A DNA stretch of 6,346 nucleotides. Source: JANNXY01 sp039795755. GTDB taxonomy: Bacteria; Patescibacteriota; Minisyncoccia; Phycocordibacterales; CAIZIN01. Where the stretch lies: positions 1 to 6,346 of the forward strand of contig JBDKLF010000049.1 of assembly GCA_039795755.1 (NCBI GenBank), read 5' to 3'. The number at the start of each line of letters is the position of its first letter. Position 1 is the first letter of the stretch. Both the position numbers and the translations under genes were made by a program. A model generated the notes under the pieces. That model saw nothing but the letters and a program-made list of their open reading frames with translations. It did no database searches and was not told the origin of the DNA. Positions 1 through 5,647 of the stretch are shown here, in pieces.

Positions 1-423
1 GAGGTTAAGTGCAATTTGATAAAAGCATAATGGATTGCCATAGAGATACACATCCTCTATGCAATGCAGGTTGATAGTAACTTGTTCTTTGTGTGCACGA
101 TGAGAGATAAGTTCGACTACCTGAGATAATTCGGTGCATATAGAAAAAGTACGTTTGGTAACCTCATGCGCGAGTTGTTTGCGAACAATAGTAATAAGAT
201 CCTCCATTCTTTTGCTTGCAAGCAAAGCCGTCTCGATTTTCTTCTTTGTGTCGATAGGGAGTGGTTTCTTGGTAGTAGTTGCAATATCATCTAAATACAA
301 TGAGAGTGCGGTAAGCGGATTAATGAGATCATGCAACAGTCCTGAGGAAAGTTTGCCTAATTCTGCGAATCGACAAAGGTTCGAAAGCTTTTCGATATCA
401 TCTTGAGGAGGTGTATTATGCAT
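1..423 (-). CDS. Sensor histidine kinase without a sensor domain (C-terminal part cut off by window edge)
   Basis: Partner kinase of the adjacent response regulator: it should autophosphorylate on His and pass the phosphate to the regulator. Read leftward from the ATG at 423-421, the frame stays open to position 1 (141 codons). An H-box with the core LLHDLINPLTAL lies at residues 29-40, the likely phospho-acceptor being H31 followed by D32, N35 and P36. A helical dimerisation stretch follows. Near residues 128-141 the start of an ATPase N-box is visible (YGNPLCFYQIALNL); the rest of the ATP-binding domain lies outside. Only about 28 residues precede the H-box, with no membrane segment, PAS or HAMP, so this looks like a soluble kinase that must sense through its own short N-terminus or a partner protein. 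The start overlaps the regulator's stop by 8 bases (416-423), implying translational coupling. No Shine-Dalgarno sequence is seen. An upstream in-frame start inside the regulator gene is possible but less likely. Confidence 0.85.
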   Translation of the reverse strand, partial: MHNTPPQDDIEKLSNLCRFAELGKLSSGLLHDLINPLTALSLYLDDIATTTKKPLPIDTKKKIETALLASKRMEDLITIVRKQLAHEVTKRTFSICTELSQVVELISHRAHKEQVTINLHCIEDVYLYGNPLCFYQIALNL

Positions 424-1096
424 CGATAATGTATCCACGACCCGGAACGGTAGTGATGAGTTTATACTTGAAGGGTCGGTCAATCTTTCTTCTCAGGTTG
501 AGAATATGTGTCTCAACAGTATTTGAGAAAGGGTCACGTTCCATGTCCCACACATGTTCCATAATAACTGCTCGACTGAGCACGCTTCCTTTGTTACGAA
601 TTAAATACTCAAGTAGTGCGAATTCTTTGCGGGTGAGATAAATATCCTTTTTGCCTCGCGTAACTTTTTGTCGGGGAATATCAATAGTAAGATCATGAAT
701 AGTAAATGTTTCCTTTTGAACTAATTGTGGTCTACGAAGAATGACTTTGATTCGTGCACGTAACTCTTTGTAAGAAAAAGGCTTGGTCATATAATCATCT
801 GCACCTGATTCAAGGAGTAATACTTTTCTATCAATACCTGATTCCACCGAAAGCATAATAATAGGCACATCTTTACCGATGCGCCGTATCTCATTACATA
901 TTTGTACTCCGTTCTTCTTGGGTAGTATATTGTCGAGAATAATCAGATCATACTCGTTCGTCCGGGCCAGATACGACCCACGTTCACCATCTTCGGCACT
1001 ATCAACCGCGTAAGCTTCTGATTCTAAGCTCTCTTTCAGGAAATTCCGGATTTCGTAATTATCCTCAATAATGAGTATTCTCATTGGAGTGCCCAT
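416..1096 (-). CDS. OmpR/PhoB-family response regulator
   Basis: A DNA-binding transcription regulator controlled by phosphorylation. The N-terminal receiver domain (about residues 5-120) has the acidic pair E11-D12, phospho-acceptor D55 in the LDNILP segment, the switch residue S83 and the conserved K105-P106. The C-terminal winged-helix domain (about 128-226) shows the usual LTRKEFALLEYL helix, the NTVETHILNLRRKI recognition region and the closing TVPGRGYII hairpin. At 226 residues it is full length for the family. Two starts are possible: the ATG at 1096 or, four codons later, the ATG at 1084. The second gives MRILIIED, the usual family N-terminus, so the protein may be 222 residues. Neither has a well-placed Shine-Dalgarno sequence. 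Both starts lie in or beside an inverted repeat (1085-1116). The kinase gene follows with an 8-base overlap. The gene is divergent from the M14 peptidase pair, which is therefore a candidate target. Confidence 0.95.
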   Translation of the reverse strand: MGTPMRILIIEDNYEIRNFLKESLESEAYAVDSAEDGERGSYLARTNEYDLIILDNILPKKNGVQICNEIRRIGKDVPIIMLSVESGIDRKVLLLESGADDYMTKPFSYKELRARIKVILRRPQLVQKETFTIHDLTIDIPRQKVTRGKKDIYLTRKEFALLEYLIRNKGSVLSRAVIMEHVWDMERDPFSNTVETHILNLRRKIDRPFKYKLITTVPGRGYIIDA

Positions 1097-1116
1097 ACAT
1101 TAGCACAGGCACTCCA
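1085..1116 (-). repeat. Inverted repeat enclosing the response regulator start codon
   Basis: Arms TGGAGTGCC (1085-1093) and GGCACTCCA (1108-1116) are perfectly complementary over 9 bp with a 14-base loop. In the regulator mRNA the ATG at 1096 lies at the end of the loop and the alternative ATG at 1084 lies just after the closing arm. The structure could be an RNA hairpin limiting translation, or a DNA operator for autoregulation. The repeat is seen directly; its role is inferred. Confidence 0.5.
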
Positions 1117-1141
1117 TTGTGCAAGAGTGAACTTTAGAAAG

Positions 1142-1147
1142 ATTTTA
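1142..1147 (-). promoter_or_regulatory. Possible -10 element for the response regulator operon
   Basis: On the minus strand this reads TAAAAT (one mismatch to TATAAT). It would start transcription near 1135, leaving a leader of about 40 bases that contains the hairpin at 1085-1116. No good -35 box lies at 16-18 bp: the nearest candidate, TTGTCG (1165-1160), is only 12 bp away. The call rests on the -10 match and its position. Confidence 0.3.
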
Positions 1148-1158
1148 TCTCGTAAAAA

Positions 1159-1185
1159 TCGACAATTCCTAATCTATGGTAAAAT
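1159..1185 (+). promoter_or_regulatory. Promoter of the M14 peptidase pair, placed for a leaderless transcript
   Basis: TCGACA (1159-1164) and TAAAAT (1180-1185) each match the sigma-70 consensus at 5 of 6 bases, but the spacer is a short 15 bp. Transcription beginning seven bases after the -10 would start exactly at the A of the ATG at 1192. The AGGAG at 1186-1190 is one base from the start codon, too close to work as a ribosome binding site, and would not be transcribed if the mRNA is leaderless. Confidence 0.45.
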
Positions 1186-1191
1186 AGGAGT

Positions 1192-2085
1192 ATGAAAAAA
1201 TTCATACTTATCGTATTGGCAATTATCATCATTATTATTGGTGTTAACTATGTATCAAAAGGTAAGAAGACGGTAACTCAAACTCCGCAACAATTAGCGA
1301 CAACTACTCAGACAACTGCAACAACTACCGTTGATAACAAGCCAACAACCGTGATTGGAAAGACTGCAGGTGGACATGACATCGTTGCATATCACTTTGG
1401 AACAGGAAGTGATGAAGTGGTCTTTGTCGGAGGATTGCATGGTGGATACGAATGGAATACGGTTCGAGTAGCTCAAGAGCTTATTGATTATGTGAAGGCT
1501 CATCCTGATACCGTTCCGGCAAATGTGAAGCTTACTGTAATTCCAGTAGTAAACGTTGATGGTCTACAAAAGGTAACTGGTTCAACTGATGGTAATTTCA
1601 GTAAGGAAGACGTTTCTGCTTCACAGGATACTGTAATTGCAGGACGATTCAATGCAAACAATGTTGATCTTAATCGTAACTTTGCTTGTGATTGGCAGGC
1701 GACTGGAACATGGCAGAACAAGAAAGTAAGTGGTGGAACAGCTGAATTCTCAGAGCCAGAAAGTATTGCAATCAAGTCATATATTACTGATGAAATGCCA
1801 AAGGCAGTGGTTGCTTGGTACAGTTCAGCAGGTGGTGTATATGCTTCTAATTGTCATAATGGTGTATCAACAGAAACACGAACTATTATGAATACTTTTG
1901 CCAAGGCTTCAGGATATCCAGCGCATGATGACTTTAACTTCTATGAAGTAACCGGTGATATGACGAACTGGCTAGCAAAGATTAATGTTCCTGCAATTAG
2001 TGTATTGCTTACTAATCACACTGATACTGAGTGGACCAAGAACCTTGCGGGAGTCAAAGCGGTTCTTGAATACTACACAAAATAA
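1192..2085 (+). CDS. Membrane-anchored M14 carboxypeptidase paralogue, probably catalytically inactive
   Basis: A 297-residue relative of M14 zinc carboxypeptidases. An N-terminal hydrophobic anchor (about residues 4-21, after two Lys) is followed by a Thr/Gln-rich linker (about 27-53), so the catalytic-type domain (about 54-297) should sit outside the membrane. Family marks kept: the HGGYEWN segment with H83 and E87, NVDG at 121-124, NVDLNRNF with N161 and R162 (carboxylate-binding pair), and Y251 in the YxVTGD segment. Family marks lost, by comparison with the next gene: the third zinc-ligand His is Y210 (WYSS instead of WHSQ) and the general-base Glu is L272 (SVLL instead of TVEL). Proteolysis is therefore unlikely; a binding or scaffold role is an inference. 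Its only two cysteines, C166 and C221, are at the same places as in the paralogue and may form a disulfide. The next gene starts 11 bases after the stop. The start is fixed by the -10 box at 1180 and by the signal anchor. Confidence 0.9.
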   Translation: MKKFILIVLAIIIIIIGVNYVSKGKKTVTQTPQQLATTTQTTATTTVDNKPTTVIGKTAGGHDIVAYHFGTGSDEVVFVGGLHGGYEWNTVRVAQELIDYVKAHPDTVPANVKLTVIPVVNVDGLQKVTGSTDGNFSKEDVSASQDTVIAGRFNANNVDLNRNFACDWQATGTWQNKKVSGGTAEFSEPESIAIKSYITDEMPKAVVAWYSSAGGVYASNCHNGVSTETRTIMNTFAKASGYPAHDDFNFYEVTGDMTNWLAKINVPAISVLLTNHTDTEWTKNLAGVKAVLEYYTK

Positions 2086-2096
2086 ATAACGTAAGA

Positions 2097-2969
2097 ATGA
2101 AGAAAAGTCTTGCACTTACTATCATTACCATCATCGCGCTACTTGTTGTAGGCGGTTTTTGGTATATACAAAGCAATAAGAATCATGTACCTGAAGTCAG
2201 TGTTACTCCCGTTGCAACTTCTACTGTCACACATCAGACAATTGGAACTTCAGTAGAAGGACGAAGTATTGATGCGTACACGTATGGCACTGGAGACAAA
2301 GAATTGGTCTTTGTGGGGGGTATTCATGGTGGATACGAATGGAATAGTGTATTACTTGCATACGAATTCATGGATTATTTCCAGATACATGATAAAGAAA
2401 TTCCGTCTAGCATACGTATCACTATTATTCCTTCTGCTAATCCAGATGGGGTCTACAAAGTAATTGGCAAAGAGGGGCGATTCACTCTTGCTGACGCTCC
2501 TACGGTTGCAGATGATGGAACAGGCAAAGGACGATTCAATGCAAACAATGTTGACCTCAATCGTAACTTCGCCTGCAAATGGCAATCAACAAGTACCTGG
2601 CGAAGTAAATCAGTGAGCGCAGGAACCGAAGCATTTTCAGAGCCTGAGGCCAAGGCTATAAGGGATTATGCTACTTCACACACACCAGAAGCATTTGTCT
2701 TCTGGCATAGTCAATCAAATGCAGTGTATGCTTCAGAATGTGAAAAAGGAATTCTTCCAGAGACACTCGCTATCATGAAGGCGTATTCAGGAGCTGCTGG
2801 TTACAAAGCAGTTGATTCATTCAATGCATACCCAGTGACTGGTGATGCTGAAGGATGGCTTGCTTCAATCAATATTCCCGCAATCACTGTTGAACTCGCT
2901 ACTCACGCAACTGTTGAATGGGATCGGAACTTACTTGGAGTAAAGGCATTACTCGAACATTATCGATAA
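2097..2969 (+). CDS. Membrane-anchored M14-family zinc carboxypeptidase
   Basis: Second member of the tandem pair, 290 residues, probably cutting C-terminal residues from peptides or peptidoglycan stems outside the membrane; the substrate is not readable from sequence. A Lys-Lys start and hydrophobic anchor (about 4-24) precede a short linker and the M14 domain (about 48-290). Predicted zinc ligands are H77, E81 and H204 (WHSQ). Other expected active-site residues are N155-R156 in NVDLNRNF, Y245 in YPVTGD and the catalytic E266 in TVELATH. The first zinc motif is HxxxE, one residue longer than the classical HxxE, as in the upstream copy. C160 and C215 are the only cysteines and a likely disulfide. 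There is no Shine-Dalgarno sequence; it is probably co-transcribed with the upstream paralogue (11-bp gap). Its stop codon directly abuts that of the convergent flavoprotein. Confidence 0.9.
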   Translation: MKKSLALTIITIIALLVVGGFWYIQSNKNHVPEVSVTPVATSTVTHQTIGTSVEGRSIDAYTYGTGDKELVFVGGIHGGYEWNSVLLAYEFMDYFQIHDKEIPSSIRITIIPSANPDGVYKVIGKEGRFTLADAPTVADDGTGKGRFNANNVDLNRNFACKWQSTSTWRSKSVSAGTEAFSEPEAKAIRDYATSHTPEAFVFWHSQSNAVYASECEKGILPETLAIMKAYSGAAGYKAVDSFNAYPVTGDAEGWLASINIPAITVELATHATVEWDRNLLGVKALLEHYR

Positions 2970-4223
2970 TTAAGCGTGCTTTCCTGCGACATGTCCGGTA
3001 GTCCAGCAGAGCTGCAGACTGTATCCTCCTGAGGGTCGATCAATATTGAGTACGTCACCGATAATATAAAGATTGCTATAGAGCTTGGATCGCATGGTCT
3101 TGAAGTCTATTTCGCGTATATCAACACCACCTGATGAGACGATAGCTTTGTCAGTGCCAAGGAGACCGTGAACATTCATACGGAGATCTTTGAGTATGTG
3201 CATGAGTGCAATGCGAGACTCACGAGTGAGACTGTTCATTTCAGTGTCTGGGCTGATTGAACTTTTACTAAGTACAATATCAATAAGCGATGAGGGAATA
3301 AGAACGCTAAGCGCATTTTTAATTTTTTTCTTATGTTCGTTCTTTGTGAGATGTTGCAAGCGAGTATTGAGTGTTCCAAAGTCATCCTTGGGAAGGAGAT
3401 CAATCGAGAGTTCTACTTCGCCGTACTTGAGGAGTTCACCAATGTCTTTGCTCATATTGAGTATAGTTGGACCAGTGACACCGAGGTGAGTAAAGAGTAA
3501 TTTAGTACCAGATTTCTTGCTTGCTTGCTGTTTGGTATTATTCTGAAATGTAGAAATCTTTATATCAGTAAGTGAGATGCCTTGAAGCTGCTTGACCCAT
3601 GAGTCTTTGATAGCAAGTGGAACGAGTGATGGGTCTGATGCGTGTATGGTATGCCCGAGATCACGAAGCCATACGAATCCATCACCAGTTGAGCCGGTCT
3701 CAGGACGTGAAGTTCCTCCGGTGGCAATGATGACTGATGTTCCTTTGATAATTTGTTTTTCTTTGTTGTTCAAAAGTACTTCAACAGAAGTAATCACTCC
3801 GTTTTCACTATGAAGCTTTTTGACCGGTGCATTTGAGACAACGGGTACTTGTTGCTTCTTCAGTTCTTGAACAAGCACATCCCAGACTGATTGAGCTCGA
3901 TCAGTGATGGGGAATACACGTTGTTCATTTTCGACTTTTGTATCAAGTCCACGTAAATGGAAGAAGTCCAATGTATTTTTTACATCCCATTGAGAAAAAG
4001 CAGAAAAGAGAAATTGCTCAGCTTCTTTGAATTTGGAAAGGAGTTTCTTGTGATCAAACTCAGCATTGGTCATATTGCAGCGACCTCCTCCGGTGATGAG
4101 GAGTTTCTTGCCGAGTATGTCATTCTTTTCGATAATCACCACTTTTTTGCCTCGAGCTGCGGCAGTACATGCTGCCATCATTCCCGACGGACCACCTCCA
4201 ATTACGATAACATCTGCGTTCAT
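2970..4223 (-). CDS. HI0933/YhiN-type NAD(P)/FAD-dependent flavoprotein (aminoacetone oxidase/BaiN-like family)
   Basis: A cytoplasmic FAD-binding oxidoreductase of the HI0933 family; the physiological substrate is not established for most members. The chosen ATG at 4223 gives 417 residues, with the dinucleotide-binding fold beginning at once: GGGPSG at 9-14, E32 as the ribose-binding acid, then the family-specific LITGGGRCNMTN (42-53). The middle carries ATGGTSRPETGSTGDG and LLFTHLGVTGPTIL. The C-terminus has SSGGVD and the second FAD segment IIGDVLNIDRPSGGYSLQ with G389-D390. Length and motif order are normal. An in-frame ATG 33 bases upstream (4256) would overlap the divergent gene and add a tail with no family match, so it is rejected. 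The gene ends flush against the stop of the second M14 peptidase, with no intrinsic terminator visible between them. Its promoter overlaps that of the divergent membrane-protein operon. Confidence 0.93.
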   Translation of the reverse strand: MNADVIVIGGGPSGMMAACTAAARGKKVVIIEKNDILGKKLLITGGGRCNMTNAEFDHKKLLSKFKEAEQFLFSAFSQWDVKNTLDFFHLRGLDTKVENEQRVFPITDRAQSVWDVLVQELKKQQVPVVSNAPVKKLHSENGVITSVEVLLNNKEKQIIKGTSVIIATGGTSRPETGSTGDGFVWLRDLGHTIHASDPSLVPLAIKDSWVKQLQGISLTDIKISTFQNNTKQQASKKSGTKLLFTHLGVTGPTILNMSKDIGELLKYGEVELSIDLLPKDDFGTLNTRLQHLTKNEHKKKIKNALSVLIPSSLIDIVLSKSSISPDTEMNSLTRESRIALMHILKDLRMNVHGLLGTDKAIVSSGGVDIREIDFKTMRSKLYSNLYIIGDVLNIDRPSGGYSLQLCWTTGHVAGKHA

Positions 4224-4226
4224 ATA

Positions 4227-4239
4227 TAGTGCTATAATA
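4227..4239 (-). promoter_or_regulatory. -10 region of the flavoprotein promoter
   Basis: The minus strand reads TATTAT at 4239-4234 (5 of 6 to TATAAT). A start seven bases downstream would fall near 4227, giving a leader of only about 4 bases before the ATG at 4223. No convincing -35 box is seen. It overlaps the plus-strand -10 almost completely. Confidence 0.4.
4230..4238 (+). promoter_or_regulatory. Extended -10 promoter for the membrane protein/AlkD operon, leaderless
   Basis: TGCTATAAT is a perfect extended -10 (TGn plus TATAAT), with TATAAT at 4233-4238. The predicted transcription start, seven bases on, is the A of the ATG at 4245, so the mRNA should have no leader. No clear -35 box is visible, as is usual for extended -10 promoters. 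Confidence 0.65.
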
Positions 4240-4244
4240 CACAT

Positions 4245-4577
4245 ATGATTACACATTGGCTAATTTCAACGATTGCAATTATTATCAGCGCATATCTTAT
4301 TCCTGGAGTAAGTACTACTTTGCTCGGAGCATTGGTGCTTGCAGTCGTACTTGCACTTATTAATATGTTTATCAAGCCAGTATTACTTATCCTAACATTG
4401 CCGATTAATATTCTTACGCTTGGATTGTTTTCTCTCATAATTAATGCACTGTTAATTATGTTTGCGGCAAAGATTGTTGATGGGTTCGCAGTGAATGGTT
4501 TCTTACCGGCACTTATCTTTGCAATCGTACTTTCTCTCGTACAGTTTTTCTTTAAAGGCGGAAAAGTAACTTCATAA
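4245..4577 (+). CDS. YvlD/phage holin 4-type small integral membrane protein
   Basis: A 110-residue protein that is nearly all hydrophobic, with four predicted membrane helices at about residues 4-21, 24-43, 46-76 (possibly split) and 86-104. The conserved core of the mycobacteriophage-holin-4/YvlD superfamily is visible: NMFIKPVL (40-47) followed by LPINILTLGLFSLIINALL (52-70). Chromosomal members are widespread, are called phage holins only by homology, and mostly lack a proven function; there is no lysis cassette here, so a phage origin should not be assumed. It is first gene of a likely operon, with the AlkD-like gene starting 4 bases after its stop. The start at 4245 is set by the perfect -10 box six bases upstream, and there is no ribosome binding site. 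Confidence 0.88.
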   Translation: MITHWLISTIAIIISAYLIPGVSTTLLGALVLAVVLALINMFIKPVLLILTLPINILTLGLFSLIINALLIMFAAKIVDGFAVNGFLPALIFAIVLSLVQFFFKGGKVTS

Positions 4578-4581
4578 ATAT

Positions 4582-5280
4582 ATGAAAGCATTAGATGTTG
4601 CATATGCATTGAATGCATCTGCTTCACCAAAGAAAGCGGCTGAAGCTACTCGCTTTTTTAAGGTGTACAAAGGAGCATATGGCTACGGTGATACGTTTAT
4701 TGGAATCACCATTCCTGAACAGCGCAGTGTAGCAAAAACATTCAAGAATCTTTCACTTGTAGAAGTAGAGAAATTACTTCGATCACATATTCACGAATAT
4801 AGAATGACCGCGCTTCTCATATTGGTTATTCAATATGAGAAAGCAGACGAGATGGGCCGAGCTCGTATCGTACGTAGTTATATTAAAAATGTGAGCAAAG
4901 TAAATAATTGGGATTTGGTTGATGCGAGTGCGCCTTATATTCTCGGTGCATATATAGAAAAAAATTCTCGAGATATTCTGTATACATACGCAGTGTCTAC
5001 TTCATTATGGAAGCGACGAATTGCTATTGTTGCTACCCAGTATCTTATTAGAAAAGGGGAATTCACAGACACTTTGAAGATTTCAGAATTACTCTTGTGT
5101 GATAGTCAGGATTTGATTCATAAAGCAGCAGGATGGATGCTTCGAGAAGTGGGTAAGAAAGATATAAAAGCCCTCAAAGGCTTTTTGGATACACATGTCA
5201 CACGTATGCCACGGACCATGCTTCGTTATGCGATAGAAAGACTCAGTCCTTTTGAAAGAAAACATTATATGAATATTTGA
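4582..5280 (+). CDS. AlkD-like DNA alkylation repair glycosylase
   Basis: A 232-residue all-helical HEAT-like repeat protein of the DNA alkylation repair family, which excises bulky or cationic N3- and N7-alkylated purines in base excision repair. The family's GYGDTFIGITIPEQR segment is at residues 34-48. Residues matching those that stack on or contact the lesion in Bacillus cereus AlkD are W110 and D114 (in NNWDLVD; AlkD W109/D113), R146 (AlkD R148) and W185 (in HKAAGWMLREVG; AlkD W187). The C-terminal MPRTMLRYAIERL matches the family's last helix. All key positions are kept, so an active glycosylase is likely. It lies 4 bases after the membrane-protein gene and is probably translated from the same mRNA; the pairing looks like compact genome packing rather than a shared function. 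The TGA stop (5278-5280) overlaps a TTGACA -35-like hexamer for the next gene. Confidence 0.92.
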   Translation: MKALDVAYALNASASPKKAAEATRFFKVYKGAYGYGDTFIGITIPEQRSVAKTFKNLSLVEVEKLLRSHIHEYRMTALLILVIQYEKADEMGRARIVRSYIKNVSKVNNWDLVDASAPYILGAYIEKNSRDILYTYAVSTSLWKRRIAIVATQYLIRKGEFTDTLKISELLLCDSQDLIHKAAGWMLREVGKKDIKALKGFLDTHVTRMPRTMLRYAIERLSPFERKHYMNI

Positions 5281-5304
5281 CAAGTTTAGTATAAATGGTA
5301 ATGT
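5277..5304 (+). promoter_or_regulatory. Possible promoter of the lysine-tailed small protein
   Basis: A consensus TTGACA lies at 5277-5282, over the AlkD stop codon. At 16 bp spacing the downstream hexamer is TAATGT (5299-5304), a poor -10. A better-looking TATAAA (5290-5295) is only 7 bp away. The -35 is clear but the -10 assignment is uncertain, and the inverted repeat at 5302-5324 lies at the expected transcription start. Confidence 0.35.
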
Positions 5305-5324
5305 GTTAATAAATCTTTAACACA
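5302..5324 (+). repeat. Perfect 8+8 bp inverted repeat just before a start codon
   Basis: TGTGTTAA (5302-5309), a 7-base spacer, then TTAACACA (5317-5324), ending one base before the ATG at 5326. The symmetry and size suit an operator for a dimeric repressor, or an RNA hairpin hiding the start codon. It has no T-tract after it, so it is not an intrinsic terminator for the AlkD operon. Confidence 0.6.
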
Positions 5325-5325
5325 C

Positions 5326-5589
5326 ATGAACATTACAACTGTTTCCGGAAGTGGGCCAACATGTTTGGTTCTCAGTGCGACATCATTGGTGGAGAGCGCG
5401 ACTCTTATGGAGTTGTGTGAGCGTCTTGATCCAAAGTTTACTGATACTGGAGCGATTGGTATTCCATGGCTTCCAACTACAAGAGTCGGCACCCTCGTCC
5501 TTGATATCAGTAGTTTGATGAAAAAGCCTATTAAGGTGAGGAAAAAAACCAAGCCCTCTGGCAAGAAGAAGCCAGCTAAGAAAAAATGA
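5326..5589 (+). CDS. Small protein of unknown function with lysine-rich C-terminal tail
   Basis: I do not recognise this 87-residue protein. Residues 1-64 look like a small folded domain with mixed strands and helices: a hydrophobic stretch with C13, an acidic helix around LMELCERLDPKF (C31), then GIPWLPTTRVGTLVLDIS. Residues 66-87 contain 12 Lys and one Arg with Pro and Gly spacers, resembling the disordered nucleic-acid-binding tails of histone-H1-like and some ribosomal proteins. There is no signal peptide or membrane segment. It is a genuine gene candidate because it has its own -35 and inverted repeat upstream, an intrinsic terminator downstream and a clean ATG. DNA or RNA binding is an inference from charge alone. 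No Shine-Dalgarno sequence precedes the start. Confidence 0.7.
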   Translation: MNITTVSGSGPTCLVLSATSLVESATLMELCERLDPKFTDTGAIGIPWLPTTRVGTLVLDISSLMKKPIKVRKKTKPSGKKKPAKKK

Positions 5590-5613
5590 TGGCACTGGGT
5601 ATGATCATATTGC

Positions 5614-5646
5614 GCGCCGGATTGTAATAATCCTTTGGCGCTTTTT
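5614..5646 (+). terminator. Rho-independent terminator after the lysine-tailed gene
   Basis: Stem arms GCGCCGGATT (5614-5623) and AATCC-ttt-GGCGC (5629-5641) pair over 10 bp with a 5-base loop and a 3-base bulge on the 3' side. A run of five T (5642-5646) follows, then ATTT. It lies 24 bases past the TGA at 5587-5589. Confidence 0.85.
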
Positions 5647-5647
5647 A

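Noticed and set aside
134..406. Open frame of 90 codons on the plus strand
   Set aside because: It lies wholly opposite the histidine kinase gene, whose H-box and N-box are recognisable; the plus-strand product has no family features.
406..420. AGGAGG followed at good spacing by ATG on the plus strand
   Set aside because: The ATG frame hits a stop after three codons and the site lies over kinase codons; chance match.
1147..1185. Loose direct repeats (ATCT...GTAAAA twice) in the divergent region, considered as OmpR-type binding sites
   Set aside because: The element spacing differs between copies and the match is mostly A/T; too weak to call.
4245..4577. Holin-like gene as a sign of a prophage
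   Set aside because: No endolysin, integrase, structural gene or attachment site nearby; chromosomal YvlD-type relatives are common.
4232..4630. 132-codon open frame on the minus strand
   Set aside because: Antisense shadow of the YvlD-type membrane protein, which has the conserved family core and a perfect promoter.
5166..5186. AAAAGCC-CTCAAA-GGCTTTTT hairpin with T-tract, resembling a terminator
   Set aside because: It is inside the AlkD-like coding sequence, has only three G-C pairs, and encodes ordinary family residues (KALKGF).
5278..5589. Possible TGA recoding (Gly or Trp) as in some reduced bacteria
   Set aside because: TGA ends the AlkD-like gene at its expected length and the lysine-tailed gene just before its terminator; no conserved Gly or Trp is encoded by TGA.
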